A stretch of DNA of 64,000 nt from Pseudoscardovia suis. GTDB lineage: Bacteria; Actinomycetota; Actinomycetes; Actinomycetales; Bifidobacteriaceae. Positions 55,990 through 64,000 of the stretch are shown piece after piece (positions within the stretch are counted from its first letter, which is position 1; the number at the start of each line of letters is the position of its first letter). Under the pieces are notes generated by a model. The model was given only the letters and a program-made list of their open reading frames with translations, was not told the DNA's origin and searched no databases. The position numbers and the translations under genes were made by a program. The DNA is taken from NCBI RefSeq assembly GCF_002797875.1, contig NZ_PGFC01000005.1, forward strand, positions 62,001-126,000. The letters are read 5' to 3'.

Positions 55990-56535
55990 CCTAGGCACCT
56001 CCACTTCCCACAATCCTCATATTCCCTATTACGCGCACCAATTCCTCCAATGTTTCACGTGAAACATCGCCACTTTTGCATTCTGCTTTTGTGCACTATC
56101 CGATGCGATGTCCGACCACCACCCAGCGACCACCTGGCAGATAACCACCCTGCAGATAACCACCTTGCAGAAATGCTCCCCAGGCTTCATTCCCACAACA
56201 GCACCTAGGCACGTCCGCTTCCCGCGATCTCCATATTTCCTATTACGCGCGCCAATTCCTCCAATGTTTCACGTGAAACATCGCCACTTTTGCATTCTGC
56301 TTTTGTGCACTATCCGATGCGATGTCCGACCACCACAGCAACCACCTCTGGATAAGCATCCTGCGGATAACCACCTTGCAGAAATGCTTCCCTGCTTCAT
56401 TCCCACAACAATTCGTGATGTTTCACGTGAAACATCACCGCGTAAAGGTCGGATCTCACCCCGGCACGCCTGCTTCCCGCAATCCGCATATCCCTTATTA
56501 CGCGCGCCAATTCCTCCGATGTTTCACGCGAAACA
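55990..56535. repeat. Imperfect 214-255 bp tandem duplications carrying parS
   Basis: The block CGCCACTTTTGCATTCTGC... follows parS copies at 56051 and 56265, and a variant follows 55805. The block TATTACGCGCRCCAATTCCTCC precedes the copies at 56051, 56265 and 56520. Copies start 214 and 255 bp apart. The cluster therefore grew partly by tandem duplication. Confidence 0.75.
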
Positions 56536-57242
56536 TCGATGTGTAATCCACCCCCAACGCCGAAGAATGCAACACGAAAAGTACACGGAACACCGCTCAG
56601 CCGCTGACGCATCATGAATCACAGCGTCACAAACTATCACGGTGATCAACATCGCAAGCAACGATAGGCGCGACATTCGGCAATGTTTCACGTGAAACAT
56701 CGACGTGTAATCAACTTCCCCAACGTCGAGAGCTGCTGCATAAAACGCACGCGACATGCCTTCCCGATAGGCTGCCGCTTCACGGGCATCTTTACGCCAA
56801 CAGCCTTCCTGATATCACGCACCGCAAGCAAAGATAGAGGTCTCCTTCAGCGATGTTTCACGTGAAACATCGCTGGGATCAAATATCAGGACTATCTTTC
56901 CCCGCTATTCCCCGCGCCAATCCAAGCCACAGCACTTTCGACGAAGAAACAGCACTGCCGAATAACGCGACATTACCCCAGCCTATCTTTATGCAATCCC
57001 ACATTACCGCAGCCCCATCCGCACTCCCATCAGCTGATATCTCATGCGAACATCGCCTGTTATCGAAGCCAACACCACCGTTCTACTCAACCCCGCTAGA
57101 AGCCCTCCCCCTCGTTATAAACGACTGTCACAAAAACCTTCGATAGCTCTGCCCGATCGTCAATGTTTCACGTGAAACATCTTATTGTTGACCTCCATTC
57201 CTCTGCCCCATCGTCGACAGGATTTCATCCCCAGCCGCCGCT

Positions 57243-57298
57243 CACATCCCACATCCCACATCCCACATCCCACATCCCACATCCCACATCCCACATCC
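57243..57298. repeat. Eight perfect copies of CACATCC
   Basis: 56 bp of the heptamer CACATCC repeated eight times without change, between parS copies at 57164 and 57308. A slippage-prone microsatellite. Confidence 0.95.
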
Positions 57299-57635
57299 AG
57301 CGTCCAATGTTTCACGTGAAACATCGCTCACTCTTGAAGCTCACACCACAGCCCCACCCATCTCGATCGCGCTACTTCGTTTTGACCTTGACGCTCCACG
57401 CCTTCGACATGCCCCTTCCTTGGTCACCAATGTTTCACGTGAAACCTCTCATTGTTGGCCGCCACTCCTCTGCCCCATCTTCGCCAGGATTTCACTCCAC
57501 ACCCTCGCATCTCACACCCAGTGTCCAATGTTTCACGTGAAACATCTCATCTTTACCCACGCACCCCTCTCACCCCGCGCCTTCACATTTTCCAATGTTT
57601 CACGGAAACACCGGTTCTTCCCCAAGAATGCAAAA

Positions 57636-57673
57636 GGGCGGCGGCATCACCCCGGAAGGTGACACCGCCGCCC
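57636..57673 (-). terminator. Rho-independent terminator of the ABC exporter operon
   Basis: Stem GGGCGGCGGTGTCACC / GTGATGCCGCCGCCC followed by TTTTGC on the minus strand, 142 nt past the stop of the last gene. It closes the operon before the parS cluster. Confidence 0.82.
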
Positions 57674-57814
57674 ATGCCAGGCAACGCCCAGGCTGACACT
57701 GCCGGCAAGCAGCCCATACCGGCACCGCCCGCGCGAGCAACGCACCAGCCGCGTTAGCGTCAGCTGACTCGCCGAGCACATCTCAGCGAGCGCCAGCAAA
57801 CGCTGAACCAGGCA

Positions 57815-59755
57815 TCACGCCACGAGAGACGCGAACTGGCTGTTATACAGGTTCGCATAGAACCCATTAGCATCAAGCAGCTGCTCGTGCGTACCACGCT
57901 CGATGATCTCGCCGTGATTCATCACAAGAATCTGGTCAGCATTGCGAATCGTGCTGAGCCGGTGAGCAATCACGATGCTGGTACGCCCCTGCGAGAGCTT
58001 ATCCATAGCAATCTGGATAAGCTCCTCGGTGCGAGTATCAACAGATGAGGTAGCCTCGTCGAGAATCAGAATCGGCGCATCCTGCACCATCGCTCGGGCA
58101 ATGGTCAACAACTGCTTCTGCCCGGCCGACAAGGCAGCCTTGTCATCCAGCACAGTGTCATATCCATTGGGCAGAGATTCGATGAACTTATCAAGGCCCA
58201 CTGCCTTGCAGGCATTGCGCACCTGCTCGTCGGTCACGCCTTGCTTGTCGTAGATGACGTTTTCTTTGACCGTGCCTTGGAACACCCAGGTGTCTTGAAG
58301 CACCATGGCGAATTGCTTATGCACTTCGCTCCGCGGAATCTCAGTGGTCGGCACACCATCGATGCGAATCTGACCTCCATCGAGCTCATAGAAACGCATG
58401 AGCAAATTCACCATCGTCGTCTTGCCAGCGCCAGTCGGCCCCACAAGAGCGATCTTCTGCCCCGCAGATGCATGGGCGGTGAAATCGCGAATGATGGGCT
58501 TGCCAGGCTTATAGCTGAAGTCCACATGGTCGAAGTCGACATCGCCGCGCGCACGATCACCCAACGCATCGCTCTCATGCGCATGGCCTGCTGCGGCCTC
58601 GATTTCAGCGCGCTTCTGAGCGAAAGTTCCCTGGGCGTCGGTGCTCATCTCCTGCTGCTCCAAGAAGCCGAAGACGCGTTCCGACGCAGCCGCGCAACGC
58701 TGCAGATTTTGCAATGCCTGCGCGAACTGTGCAAGGGGCTGCGTGAACAGTCGGATGTACATCATGAACGCCACGATCACACCGAACTCGATTTTGCCAT
58801 CCATCGCCAAGGCAGCGCCGACAACGCACACCGCCACGTAACCCAGGTTGCCGATGAACGTCATGAGAGGCATCATCAGGCCCGACAGGAACTGGGACTT
58901 CCATCCCGACTGATACAGGCTGTCGTTGTATTTCTCAAACTGCCTGATTGAATCAGCCTCACCGGAATACGCCTTGACGATCACGTGTCCGGCATACATT
59001 TCTTCCACGTGACCGTTGGTCTGGCCGAGGGCGACCTGCTGCTGCGTGAAGTACTTCTGCGACACCATCATGATCACTGACATCAGAATCATGCCGATGA
59101 CGCTCACGCCGATTGCGGTGAGGGTCATCGTGACATTGTTGGCGAACATCATGATGAGCGCGCCAATGAACAGCGTGACCGACGTGACCAAAGCGCCCAG
59201 CGACTGACCAAGCGTCTGGCCAATGGCATCCACATCATTGGTGATGAGACTCAGCACATCGCCATTGCTTGTGTTGTCGAAGTAGCGAAGCGGCAACCTA
59301 TTGATTTTCTTCGACACATCATCGCGCAGCGACTGAGCGGCTTTCTGGCTGACAGTCGCCATGATCCAGCTCTGCATATAGCTAAGCAGCGCGTAACCCG
59401 CATAGAGCGCAATCAGCGTGAAGGCGATACGATTCACAGCGGCGAAATCAATGCTTCGAAGCACCGGCTTGCCTTCCACGATGGCGGGCAGGCCGTTGAC
59501 GATTTCGTTCGTGATGTCTTTGATTTTGTTCGGACCAATGATCTGGCACACGGTGCCGACAGCGCCGAGCACCACAGCCACCACCACCGCAGGTACATAC
59601 TTCTTGCAGTAGGCGATGAGTTTGTTCATCGTGGCTTTGAAATCCTGCGGCTTCTCCACCACTCCCCCGCGCATGGGCCCATGCCCACCAGGACGACGTG
59701 TCCCTCGGGGCATCGGCCGCGATTGCGACCTTGACTGAGATTGAGTTTCAGACAT
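57815..59755 (-). CDS. ABC exporter half-transporter, second subunit (canonical ATP site)
   Basis: About 646 residues from the ATG at 59755 (AAAGGA 9 nt upstream). A Ser/Arg/Gln/Gly-rich N-terminus precedes six transmembrane helices (about 50-360) and an ATPase domain: Walker A GPTGAGKTT, signature LSAGQKQLL, Walker B ILILDEATSSVD with the catalytic Glu, and H-loop AHRLSTIRNAD. It pairs with the upstream gene 52 nt away as a heterodimeric multidrug-type exporter. Transported substrate unknown. Confidence 0.93.
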   Translation of the reverse strand: MSETQSQSRSQSRPMPRGTRRPGGHGPMRGGVVEKPQDFKATMNKLIAYCKKYVPAVVVAVVLGAVGTVCQIIGPNKIKDITNEIVNGLPAIVEGKPVLRSIDFAAVNRIAFTLIALYAGYALLSYMQSWIMATVSQKAAQSLRDDVSKKINRLPLRYFDNTSNGDVLSLITNDVDAIGQTLGQSLGALVTSVTLFIGALIMMFANNVTMTLTAIGVSVIGMILMSVIMMVSQKYFTQQQVALGQTNGHVEEMYAGHVIVKAYSGEADSIRQFEKYNDSLYQSGWKSQFLSGLMMPLMTFIGNLGYVAVCVVGAALAMDGKIEFGVIVAFMMYIRLFTQPLAQFAQALQNLQRCAAASERVFGFLEQQEMSTDAQGTFAQKRAEIEAAAGHAHESDALGDRARGDVDFDHVDFSYKPGKPIIRDFTAHASAGQKIALVGPTGAGKTTMVNLLMRFYELDGGQIRIDGVPTTEIPRSEVHKQFAMVLQDTWVFQGTVKENVIYDKQGVTDEQVRNACKAVGLDKFIESLPNGYDTVLDDKAALSAGQKQLLTIARAMVQDAPILILDEATSSVDTRTEELIQIAMDKLSQGRTSIVIAHRLSTIRNADQILVMNHGEIIERGTHEQLLDANGFYANLYNSQFASLVA

Positions 59756-59807
59756 TTCCAACGTTCCTTTCACATGTTCGCGATATTTCGCGAGAGCGTC
59801 CACACAC

Positions 59808-61703
59808 TCAGGACGCGAGTTCGGCTTCCGTCAGCTGACTCTCAGCGATCTGACGGTACACATCGCAGTTCTTCAACAGTTCCTTATGCGTGCCCTTGCC
59901 AACCACTCGACCTTGATCAAGCACAACGATCTGGTCGGCATCCATGATGGTGCCGATTCGCTGGGCGACAATGAGCTTCGTGGAATCATGAGCCTGCTTC
60001 GCCAAAGCCTGGCGCACATCATGGTCGGTCTGGAAATCAAGCGCCGAGAACGAATCATCGAAAACAAGAATCTCGGGATGACGCCATACTGCGCGTGCGA
60101 TGGACAGACGCTGCTTCTGACCTCCGGAAATATTCGTGCCGCCTTGGGCGATGGAAGCGTCGTACGTACCATCCATGCGCGTGACAAAATCATCTGCCTG
60201 TGCAACGTCGACCGCCTGGCGCACATCATCCATTTGCGCATCGGTCAGCGCCCTGGCAGAGGCGGCCGACATGCGCATCTTCTGGACTTCCTTCAGACCT
60301 TGCGCAGTGGAGGTATCAATGAGCTTGACATCGCTCGCCCTCTCGCCCGCGATCGTCTTGCCGTTCTGGCTTCGGTCGCCGAACGCGACATTCGAGGCAA
60401 CCGTGCCCTTGAACATCACCGCCTGCTGCGGCACATAACCGATTTTGTCGCGCAGCGACTGCACGTCGTAATCGCGCACATCCACGCCGTCCACCAGCAC
60501 AGCGCCATCGGTCACGTCATACATACGCGGCACCAGGTTCACCAACGTGGTCTTGCCGGAACCGGTGGAACCAATGAAAGCCACGGTCTGGCCCTTCTGC
60601 GCAGTGAAGCTCACGTGCTCGAGCATTGGTTCGCGGGAATCCGGATACGCAAAGCTCACGTCGCGGAATTCCACCTGCCCGCGAATCGGTTCGCCACTAG
60701 CATCGTTCACACCATCGCGGCGAGCGCCGTCCGTGATGCGCGGCGTGGTGTCGAGCACCTCCAGGATTCGCTTGGCGGAAACGTCAGCACGTGGCCACAG
60801 CACGAACACCATGCTCATCATCAGGAAGCTCATGATGATCTGGATTGCGTAGCTGGAGAACACAACCATGTTCGAGAAAAGCGTGAGCTTGTCCATGAGC
60901 CCCGCAGCATCGATGAGATACGCGCCGATCCAATAAATCGCCAGCGTCAGGCCATTCATCACCGTGTTCATCAATGGCATCATGATGGACATTGCGCGGT
61001 TCGTATACAGCTGCGTGTTGGTGAGGTCGTCATTGGCTTTGTCGAATTTCTTCTGCTGGTAGTTCTCGGCATTGTATGCACGCACCACTCGCAAACCGGT
61101 GAGGTTTTCGCGGGCAACACGGTTGATGTTGTCGGTGAGCGTCTGCATGCTGCGGAATTTCGGCATGACCTTGACCATGATGATTCCCACCGCTCCCAGC
61201 ACAAGCACGGTCGAGACCGCGGTGGCGATGGACCAGTCAACGCCCTTACCGGCAATCTTGACGATTGCCCATACCGCCATGATCGGTGATTGCACGAGCA
61301 TCAGCAAACCCATGGTGATGAACTGCTGGATTTGCGTCACGTCGTTGGTTGATCGCGTGATGAGGCTGGCGGTCGAGAATTTGCCGATTTCTTCAAGCCC
61401 GAAGGATTCCACGCGGCGGAATTCAAGCGAGCGCAGCCTCTGTGTGAATGACGCCGCCACGCGTGCCGTGATGAATCCCACCGCCACCGTGGTGATCATT
61501 GCTGCGAATGCAACGCCGAGCATCTTGCCGCCGGCAACCCACACATCATGCATTTTGCTGCCAGGGGTTTCCACAAGCGTCGTGATGTCTGCCATGTAAT
61601 CGGGAAGCTTGAGCTGCAGGTAGACGCCCGCCACAATGAATATCAATCCTAGGAATAGTTGGAACCACTCGGATTTCGAGAGGTATTTGCAAATTTTGAT
61701 CAC
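59808..61703 (-). CDS. ABC exporter half-transporter, first subunit (degenerate catalytic residue)
   Basis: 631 residues, start GTG 61703 overlapping the MarR stop by 4 nt. Six transmembrane helices (1-320), then the ATPase domain: Walker A GSTGSGKTT, an insertion of about 80 residues after the Q-loop (RSQNGKTIAGERASDVKLIDT), signature ISGGQKQRLS. Walker B reads LVFDDSFSALD, with Asp instead of the catalytic Glu; the H-loop position reads AQRIGT, with Gln for His. This pattern is known from heterodimeric exporters with one inactive site. Confidence 0.93.
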   Translation of the reverse strand: MIKICKYLSKSEWFQLFLGLIFIVAGVYLQLKLPDYMADITTLVETPGSKMHDVWVAGGKMLGVAFAAMITTVAVGFITARVAASFTQRLRSLEFRRVESFGLEEIGKFSTASLITRSTNDVTQIQQFITMGLLMLVQSPIMAVWAIVKIAGKGVDWSIATAVSTVLVLGAVGIIMVKVMPKFRSMQTLTDNINRVARENLTGLRVVRAYNAENYQQKKFDKANDDLTNTQLYTNRAMSIMMPLMNTVMNGLTLAIYWIGAYLIDAAGLMDKLTLFSNMVVFSSYAIQIIMSFLMMSMVFVLWPRADVSAKRILEVLDTTPRITDGARRDGVNDASGEPIRGQVEFRDVSFAYPDSREPMLEHVSFTAQKGQTVAFIGSTGSGKTTLVNLVPRMYDVTDGAVLVDGVDVRDYDVQSLRDKIGYVPQQAVMFKGTVASNVAFGDRSQNGKTIAGERASDVKLIDTSTAQGLKEVQKMRMSAASARALTDAQMDDVRQAVDVAQADDFVTRMDGTYDASIAQGGTNISGGQKQRLSIARAVWRHPEILVFDDSFSALDFQTDHDVRQALAKQAHDSTKLIVAQRIGTIMDADQIVVLDQGRVVGKGTHKELLKNCDVYRQIAESQLTEAELAS

Positions 61704-62377
61704 GATTCGTTGCCTTTCTGATCGTCGGATTCGACCACTGGTTCAGCTGCAGTTGTTGTCGTTTCTGCGGGTGCCACAGATTCCGAGGATGCTGCAAAAG
61801 TCGGGGATGGTTTGGATTCCGAAGAAGCCTTGGATGTTGAGCCGGCCGCGGTTGCCGAAGACGCCGCGGAGGATTGCGCGCTCCCCTCTGTTATGAATTC
61901 CTGATACCGCTGTGCAAAAAGCGCAGCCACGTCTTTTTCTTCGGGGAATGGTTTGCATGGCCGCAGCAGGCTCAGATACGACATGAATTCTGCAAGCAAC
62001 TGCAAGAAGCGCTCGGTATCTTCATCACCCATGTGGTCGAATACCCATGCTGTGCACGCATCAATCATCTTGCGATGCTCTTCGATGGCTTCTGTTCCGG
62101 AATCGGTGAGCGACACCAGCACCCTGCGGCGATTGCTTGGATCGATTGTACGCACAATCCAGCCTTTGCGCTCCAGGGCGCTGAGGATTGCAGAGATTCG
62201 ACCAGGCGTATTGCCAGTGTTTTCGGCAAGCTTGCTTGGCGTCAGTTGCGCACCATCGGTCAGCTGTCGCATCACCGCCACTTCACCGCGTCGGCTGATG
62301 GAAACGTGTTCCATCGCCATCGGCCGGCACTTGCGCATAATGCGGAATATGAGTTCCACATCTTCTTGTCGAGCCAA
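61700..62377 (-). CDS. MarR-family regulator of the ABC exporter
   Basis: 225 residues if begun at TTG 62377, favoured because a strong AAGGAG lies 8 nt upstream; the frame extends to 62503. The winged helix contains GEVAVMRQLTDGAQLTPSKLAENTGNTPGRISAILSALERKGWIVR and the wing RRRVLVSLTDSG. The C-terminal 60 residues are Ser/Ala/Thr/Glu-rich and probably disordered. Coupled to the exporter by a GTGA overlap, so it likely represses its own operon and responds to an exported compound. Confidence 0.9.
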   Translation of the reverse strand: MARQEDVELIFRIMRKCRPMAMEHVSISRRGEVAVMRQLTDGAQLTPSKLAENTGNTPGRISAILSALERKGWIVRTIDPSNRRRVLVSLTDSGTEAIEEHRKMIDACTAWVFDHMGDEDTERFLQLLAEFMSYLSLLRPCKPFPEEKDVAALFAQRYQEFITEGSAQSSAASSATAAGSTSKASSESKPSPTFAASSESVAPAETTTTAAEPVVESDDQKGNES

Positions 62378-62703
62378 TAAACGTTCTCCTTCCGTATTCC
62401 GTTCGCCAGATTCGATCTTTGAGGTCTCGGGTTGCATCGACACCATGGGATGAAGTCCGGGAAGCGCCGTGACCGCGACCGCAACAGTCTGTGCAACGAC
62501 CACCAGTAATGACTAGCCGCAGAGTTGCGGATATCTGATTGCCGATACCAGTGGCGGTATCAATAAGTCGACGGGCAGTAACCAGGTCAGTGGAAACCAC
62601 AGCACCTGATAACCAAGAAGCCGAGGCCTCAAGACGATTGGTAAGACTGCTGGCGATTCCGCCAAAGGAAATGATTTTTAACGTTTATTATTCATAGTAT
62701 GAA

Positions 62704-62738
62704 TTATTTTCAGTGTCAAATCTAAATACTGAAAATAA
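62704..62738. promoter_or_regulatory. AT-rich inverted repeat upstream of marR
   Basis: Arms TTATTTTCAGT (62704-62714) and ACTGAAAATAA (62728-62738), 13 nt apart, in the AT-rich stretch of the 62504-62969 gap, where no gene is supported. Could be a MarR operator or the exporter promoter region; it is about 330 nt upstream of the likely marR start. Confidence 0.4.
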
Positions 62739-62969
62739 CTGAGCAAGTCAAAAACTAAGGCAAACAAAGCATAAACGTGACAAGCCCACACCGCGCGCGA
62801 ACCATTCCCCACCGCGCGCCAAACCGCCCCTAGACAGCGCATGCCGCCCCGTCACCCCAGGACCACAGGCATGCCCGCACAACAAAACATCAACAACCCC
62901 ACTGCCCAAACTCACTGACGGCACCACTGTATCCGTCACCCAAGGCCGTAGTTGCCACCGCCCACCAAT

Positions 62970-63335
62970 TCACGCCTGCCGAGCAGCCATCAAACTATCG
63001 AGGGCCACATACAGGGAATCCAGCAGACGACGACTCTCCGACGCAACCTTCTTCCCGGGTGCCGTCAGGGAATATTCACCGCTTTTTTCATCATGCAGCA
63101 TCAGGCCATCGTCGACCAACGCCCGAAGGGTCATCGAAAGCATGCGATCGCTGATTCCCCCGATGCGATCCGAGAACTGTCCAAAGTGCATGTTCCCGTC
63201 AAGCAACGCAACAAGGACCAGGATGCTCCATCGTTTCGTCACGTCGTTAAGGAGTTTGCGGGACAGACACTGTGCGGAAAAGACATCAAAATGATGCGGA
63301 TTGGCATAGTCCTCGGTTGTCTGGGTTTCTGGCAT
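62970..63335 (-). CDS. HxlR-family redox-type transcriptional regulator
   Basis: 121 residues. Winged-helix of the HxlR/YodB/QorR family: CLSRKLLNDVTKRWSILVLVALLDGNMHFGQFSDRIGGISDRMLSMTLRALVDDGLM. The Cys at residue 23 occupies the position of the conserved redox-sensing Cys of the family. It is divergent from an NAD(P)-binding oxidoreductase, the arrangement seen when such regulators control quinone or electrophile detoxification. Two similar palindromes in between are likely operators. Confidence 0.9.
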   Translation of the reverse strand: MPETQTTEDYANPHHFDVFSAQCLSRKLLNDVTKRWSILVLVALLDGNMHFGQFSDRIGGISDRMLSMTLRALVDDGLMLHDEKSGEYSLTAPGKKVASESRRLLDSLYVALDSLMAARQA

Positions 63336-63367
63336 GTTCTTAATTGTAACCGCAACACGCCGATTGT

Positions 63368-63384
63368 ACTTACATGATGTTAGT
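63368..63384. promoter_or_regulatory. Operator candidate 1 for the HxlR regulator
   Basis: ACTTACATGATGTTAGT: half-sites ACTTACAT / ATGTTAGT with one mismatch. Shares CTTACA-n5-TGTTAG with the site at 63402. Confidence 0.6.
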
Positions 63385-63401
63385 GATATATTGAACTCAA
63401 C

Positions 63402-63418
63402 GCTTACAAATTGTTAGC
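63402..63418. promoter_or_regulatory. Operator candidate 2 for the HxlR regulator
   Basis: GCTTACAAATTGTTAGC: half-sites GCTTACAA / TTGTTAGC with one mismatch. Its centre is 34 bp from that of site 1, about three helical turns, within the divergent promoter gap. Confidence 0.6.
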
Positions 63419-63545
63419 CCTTCTGGCTGAATTGAGTATCACGCCACATTCGTCGTGTGATTGATTCGATACTGGCAGATTCAGAAGATCAGCAATCTGA
63501 GAGCGACAGCAACCGAATCAGCACCCCACAATTAAGGAGCACAAT

Positions 63546-64000
63546 ATGTCTGCTGTGACCATTTTCGGCAAGGGCAACATGGGTACCGCCATCAAGAGCG
63601 TTTTCGAGGATGCCGGCGCCACCATTCAGGCCCTTGATTCCCACGACGAGAATCCAACCATCCAGGGTGACATCGTTGTGCTCGCTGTGCCGTATCCCGC
63701 GCTGGCTTCCATCGCCAAGCAGTATGGCGATCAGCTTGCAGGCAAGACGGTCGTTGACATCACGAATCCGTTGGATTTCTCCACCTTCGATTCGCTTGTC
63801 GTGCCGGCCGACTCCTCCGCAGCTGCCGAGCTTCAGAAGCTGCTTCCCCAGTCCCACGTGCTCAAGGCATTCAATACCGTGTTTGCCGCCAACATCGCCT
63901 CCAAGAAGACTGGCGACGCGCAGTCCACCGTGCTCGTTGCCGGCGATGACGCAAACGCAAAGGACGCATTCATCGACCTGGTTAAGGCCGGCGGACTCAA
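63546..64000 (+). CDS. NAD(P)-binding oxidoreductase, F420:NADP reductase-like (3' end outside window)
   Basis: 151 codons to the window edge. Rossmann start VTIFGKGNMGTAIKSVFEDAGATI, then GDIVVLAVPYPALASIAKQYG, VVDITNPLDFSTF and VLKAFNTVFAANIAS, as in NADPH-dependent F420 reductases and related dinucleotide-binding proteins. Real F420 use is unlikely to be decidable from this part. AAGGAG lies 7 nt upstream of the ATG. Divergent from and probably controlled by the HxlR regulator. Confidence 0.88.
   Translation, partial: MSAVTIFGKGNMGTAIKSVFEDAGATIQALDSHDENPTIQGDIVVLAVPYPALASIAKQYGDQLAGKTVVDITNPLDFSTFDSLVVPADSSAAAELQKLLPQSHVLKAFNTVFAANIASKKTGDAQSTVLVAGDDANAKDAFIDLVKAGGL

Larger units (their letters stand above)
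55805..57610. promoter_or_regulatory. Cluster of 13 parS or parS-like sites in a gene-free region
   Basis: TGTTTCACGTGAAACA, the canonical ParB loading site, is perfect at 55805, 55926, 56051, 56265, 56419, 56684, 56854, 57164, 57308 and 57529 (start positions, 16 bp each). It has one mismatch at 56520 (CACGCG centre) and 57431 (last base C), and a 1-bp deletion at 57596. Most are extended to ATG...CAT or longer. The surrounding 55752-57635 is AT-richer than neighbours and carries no gene. parA and parB are not in the window. Confidence 0.92.

Noticed and set aside
55805-57610. Replication origin at the parS cluster
   Set aside because: No DnaA boxes seen there and flanking genes converge on it, opposite to the usual pattern around an origin.
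56108-57757. Several 70-170 codon frames inside the parS cluster
   Set aside because: They share the peptide FHVKHR, which is only the parS sequence read in frame; no ribosome sites.
62748-62939. 63-codon minus-strand frame
   Set aside because: Gly/Val-rich, no ribosome binding site, no recognisable family.

Overview
The window looks like a stretch of a high-GC Gram-positive chromosome, most probably a Bifidobacterium or close bifidobacterial relative. This is inferred from gene content and order (amtB-glnK-glnD, ftsY, a TM2-domain protein, an Rpf-like protein beside ksgA and ispE, and the actinobacterial block pcnA / NUDIX / large membrane protein / murJ / pseudokinase / trxB) and from the Ser/Ala/Asp-rich tails on secreted proteins. 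No rRNA is present, so species cannot be fixed.

Layout. 1-7.8 kb (minus strand): three paralogous secreted, membrane-anchored beta-propeller-like proteins (the first cut by the window edge), interleaved with a beheaded murT copy and dnaB. The intergenic gaps hold tandem hairpin repeats with a 71-72 bp period. 7.8-8.4 kb: a gene-free gap with three perfect DnaA boxes and several near-matches. 8.4-16.5 kb (minus): TM2 protein, glnD without ACT domains, an array of 26-bp imperfect palindromes spaced about 106 bp, glnK, amtB with GlnR-like half-sites upstream, a near-pure purine tract, ftsY, a 17-bp repeat array and a small membrane protein. 16.5-33.8 kb (mixed): two parS sites, TetR regulator, esterase, CPA2 antiporter, dcd, calcium-type P-ATPase, rlmB, a DUF4032-type protein, an MsmK/UgpC-type ATPase, a Ser/Thr kinase, a DsbA-like protein and tRNA-Thr. 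34.2-36.2 kb: an IS607-type element (serine recombinase plus TnpB). 36.4-55.8 kb (mostly plus): rpf-like, ksgA, ispE, LytR_C protein, pcnA (minus), NUDIX, DUF6049-like protein, murJ, a second IS607-type element, a pseudokinase-like protein and trxB. 55.8-57.6 kb: a gene-free cluster of 13 parS or parS-like palindromes. 57.6-64 kb: a MarR-controlled heterodimeric ABC exporter, then an HxlR regulator divergent from an NAD(P)-binding oxidoreductase with two matching operator-like palindromes between them.

How it fits together. amtB-glnK-glnD form a nitrogen-sensing unit. NUDIX, the DUF6049-like gene and murJ are joined by 4-nt overlaps and match the mycobacterial mutT4-Rv3909-Rv3910-trxB region next to the origin. 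In that layout parB, parA and gidB would follow trxB; here the parS cluster and an exporter operon follow instead. The strongest leads are the parS cluster, the palindrome array at 11.2-12.0 kb, the off-dnaA DnaA-box cluster, the two TnpB loci with hairpins over their stop codons, and the duplication scars around the propeller genes.
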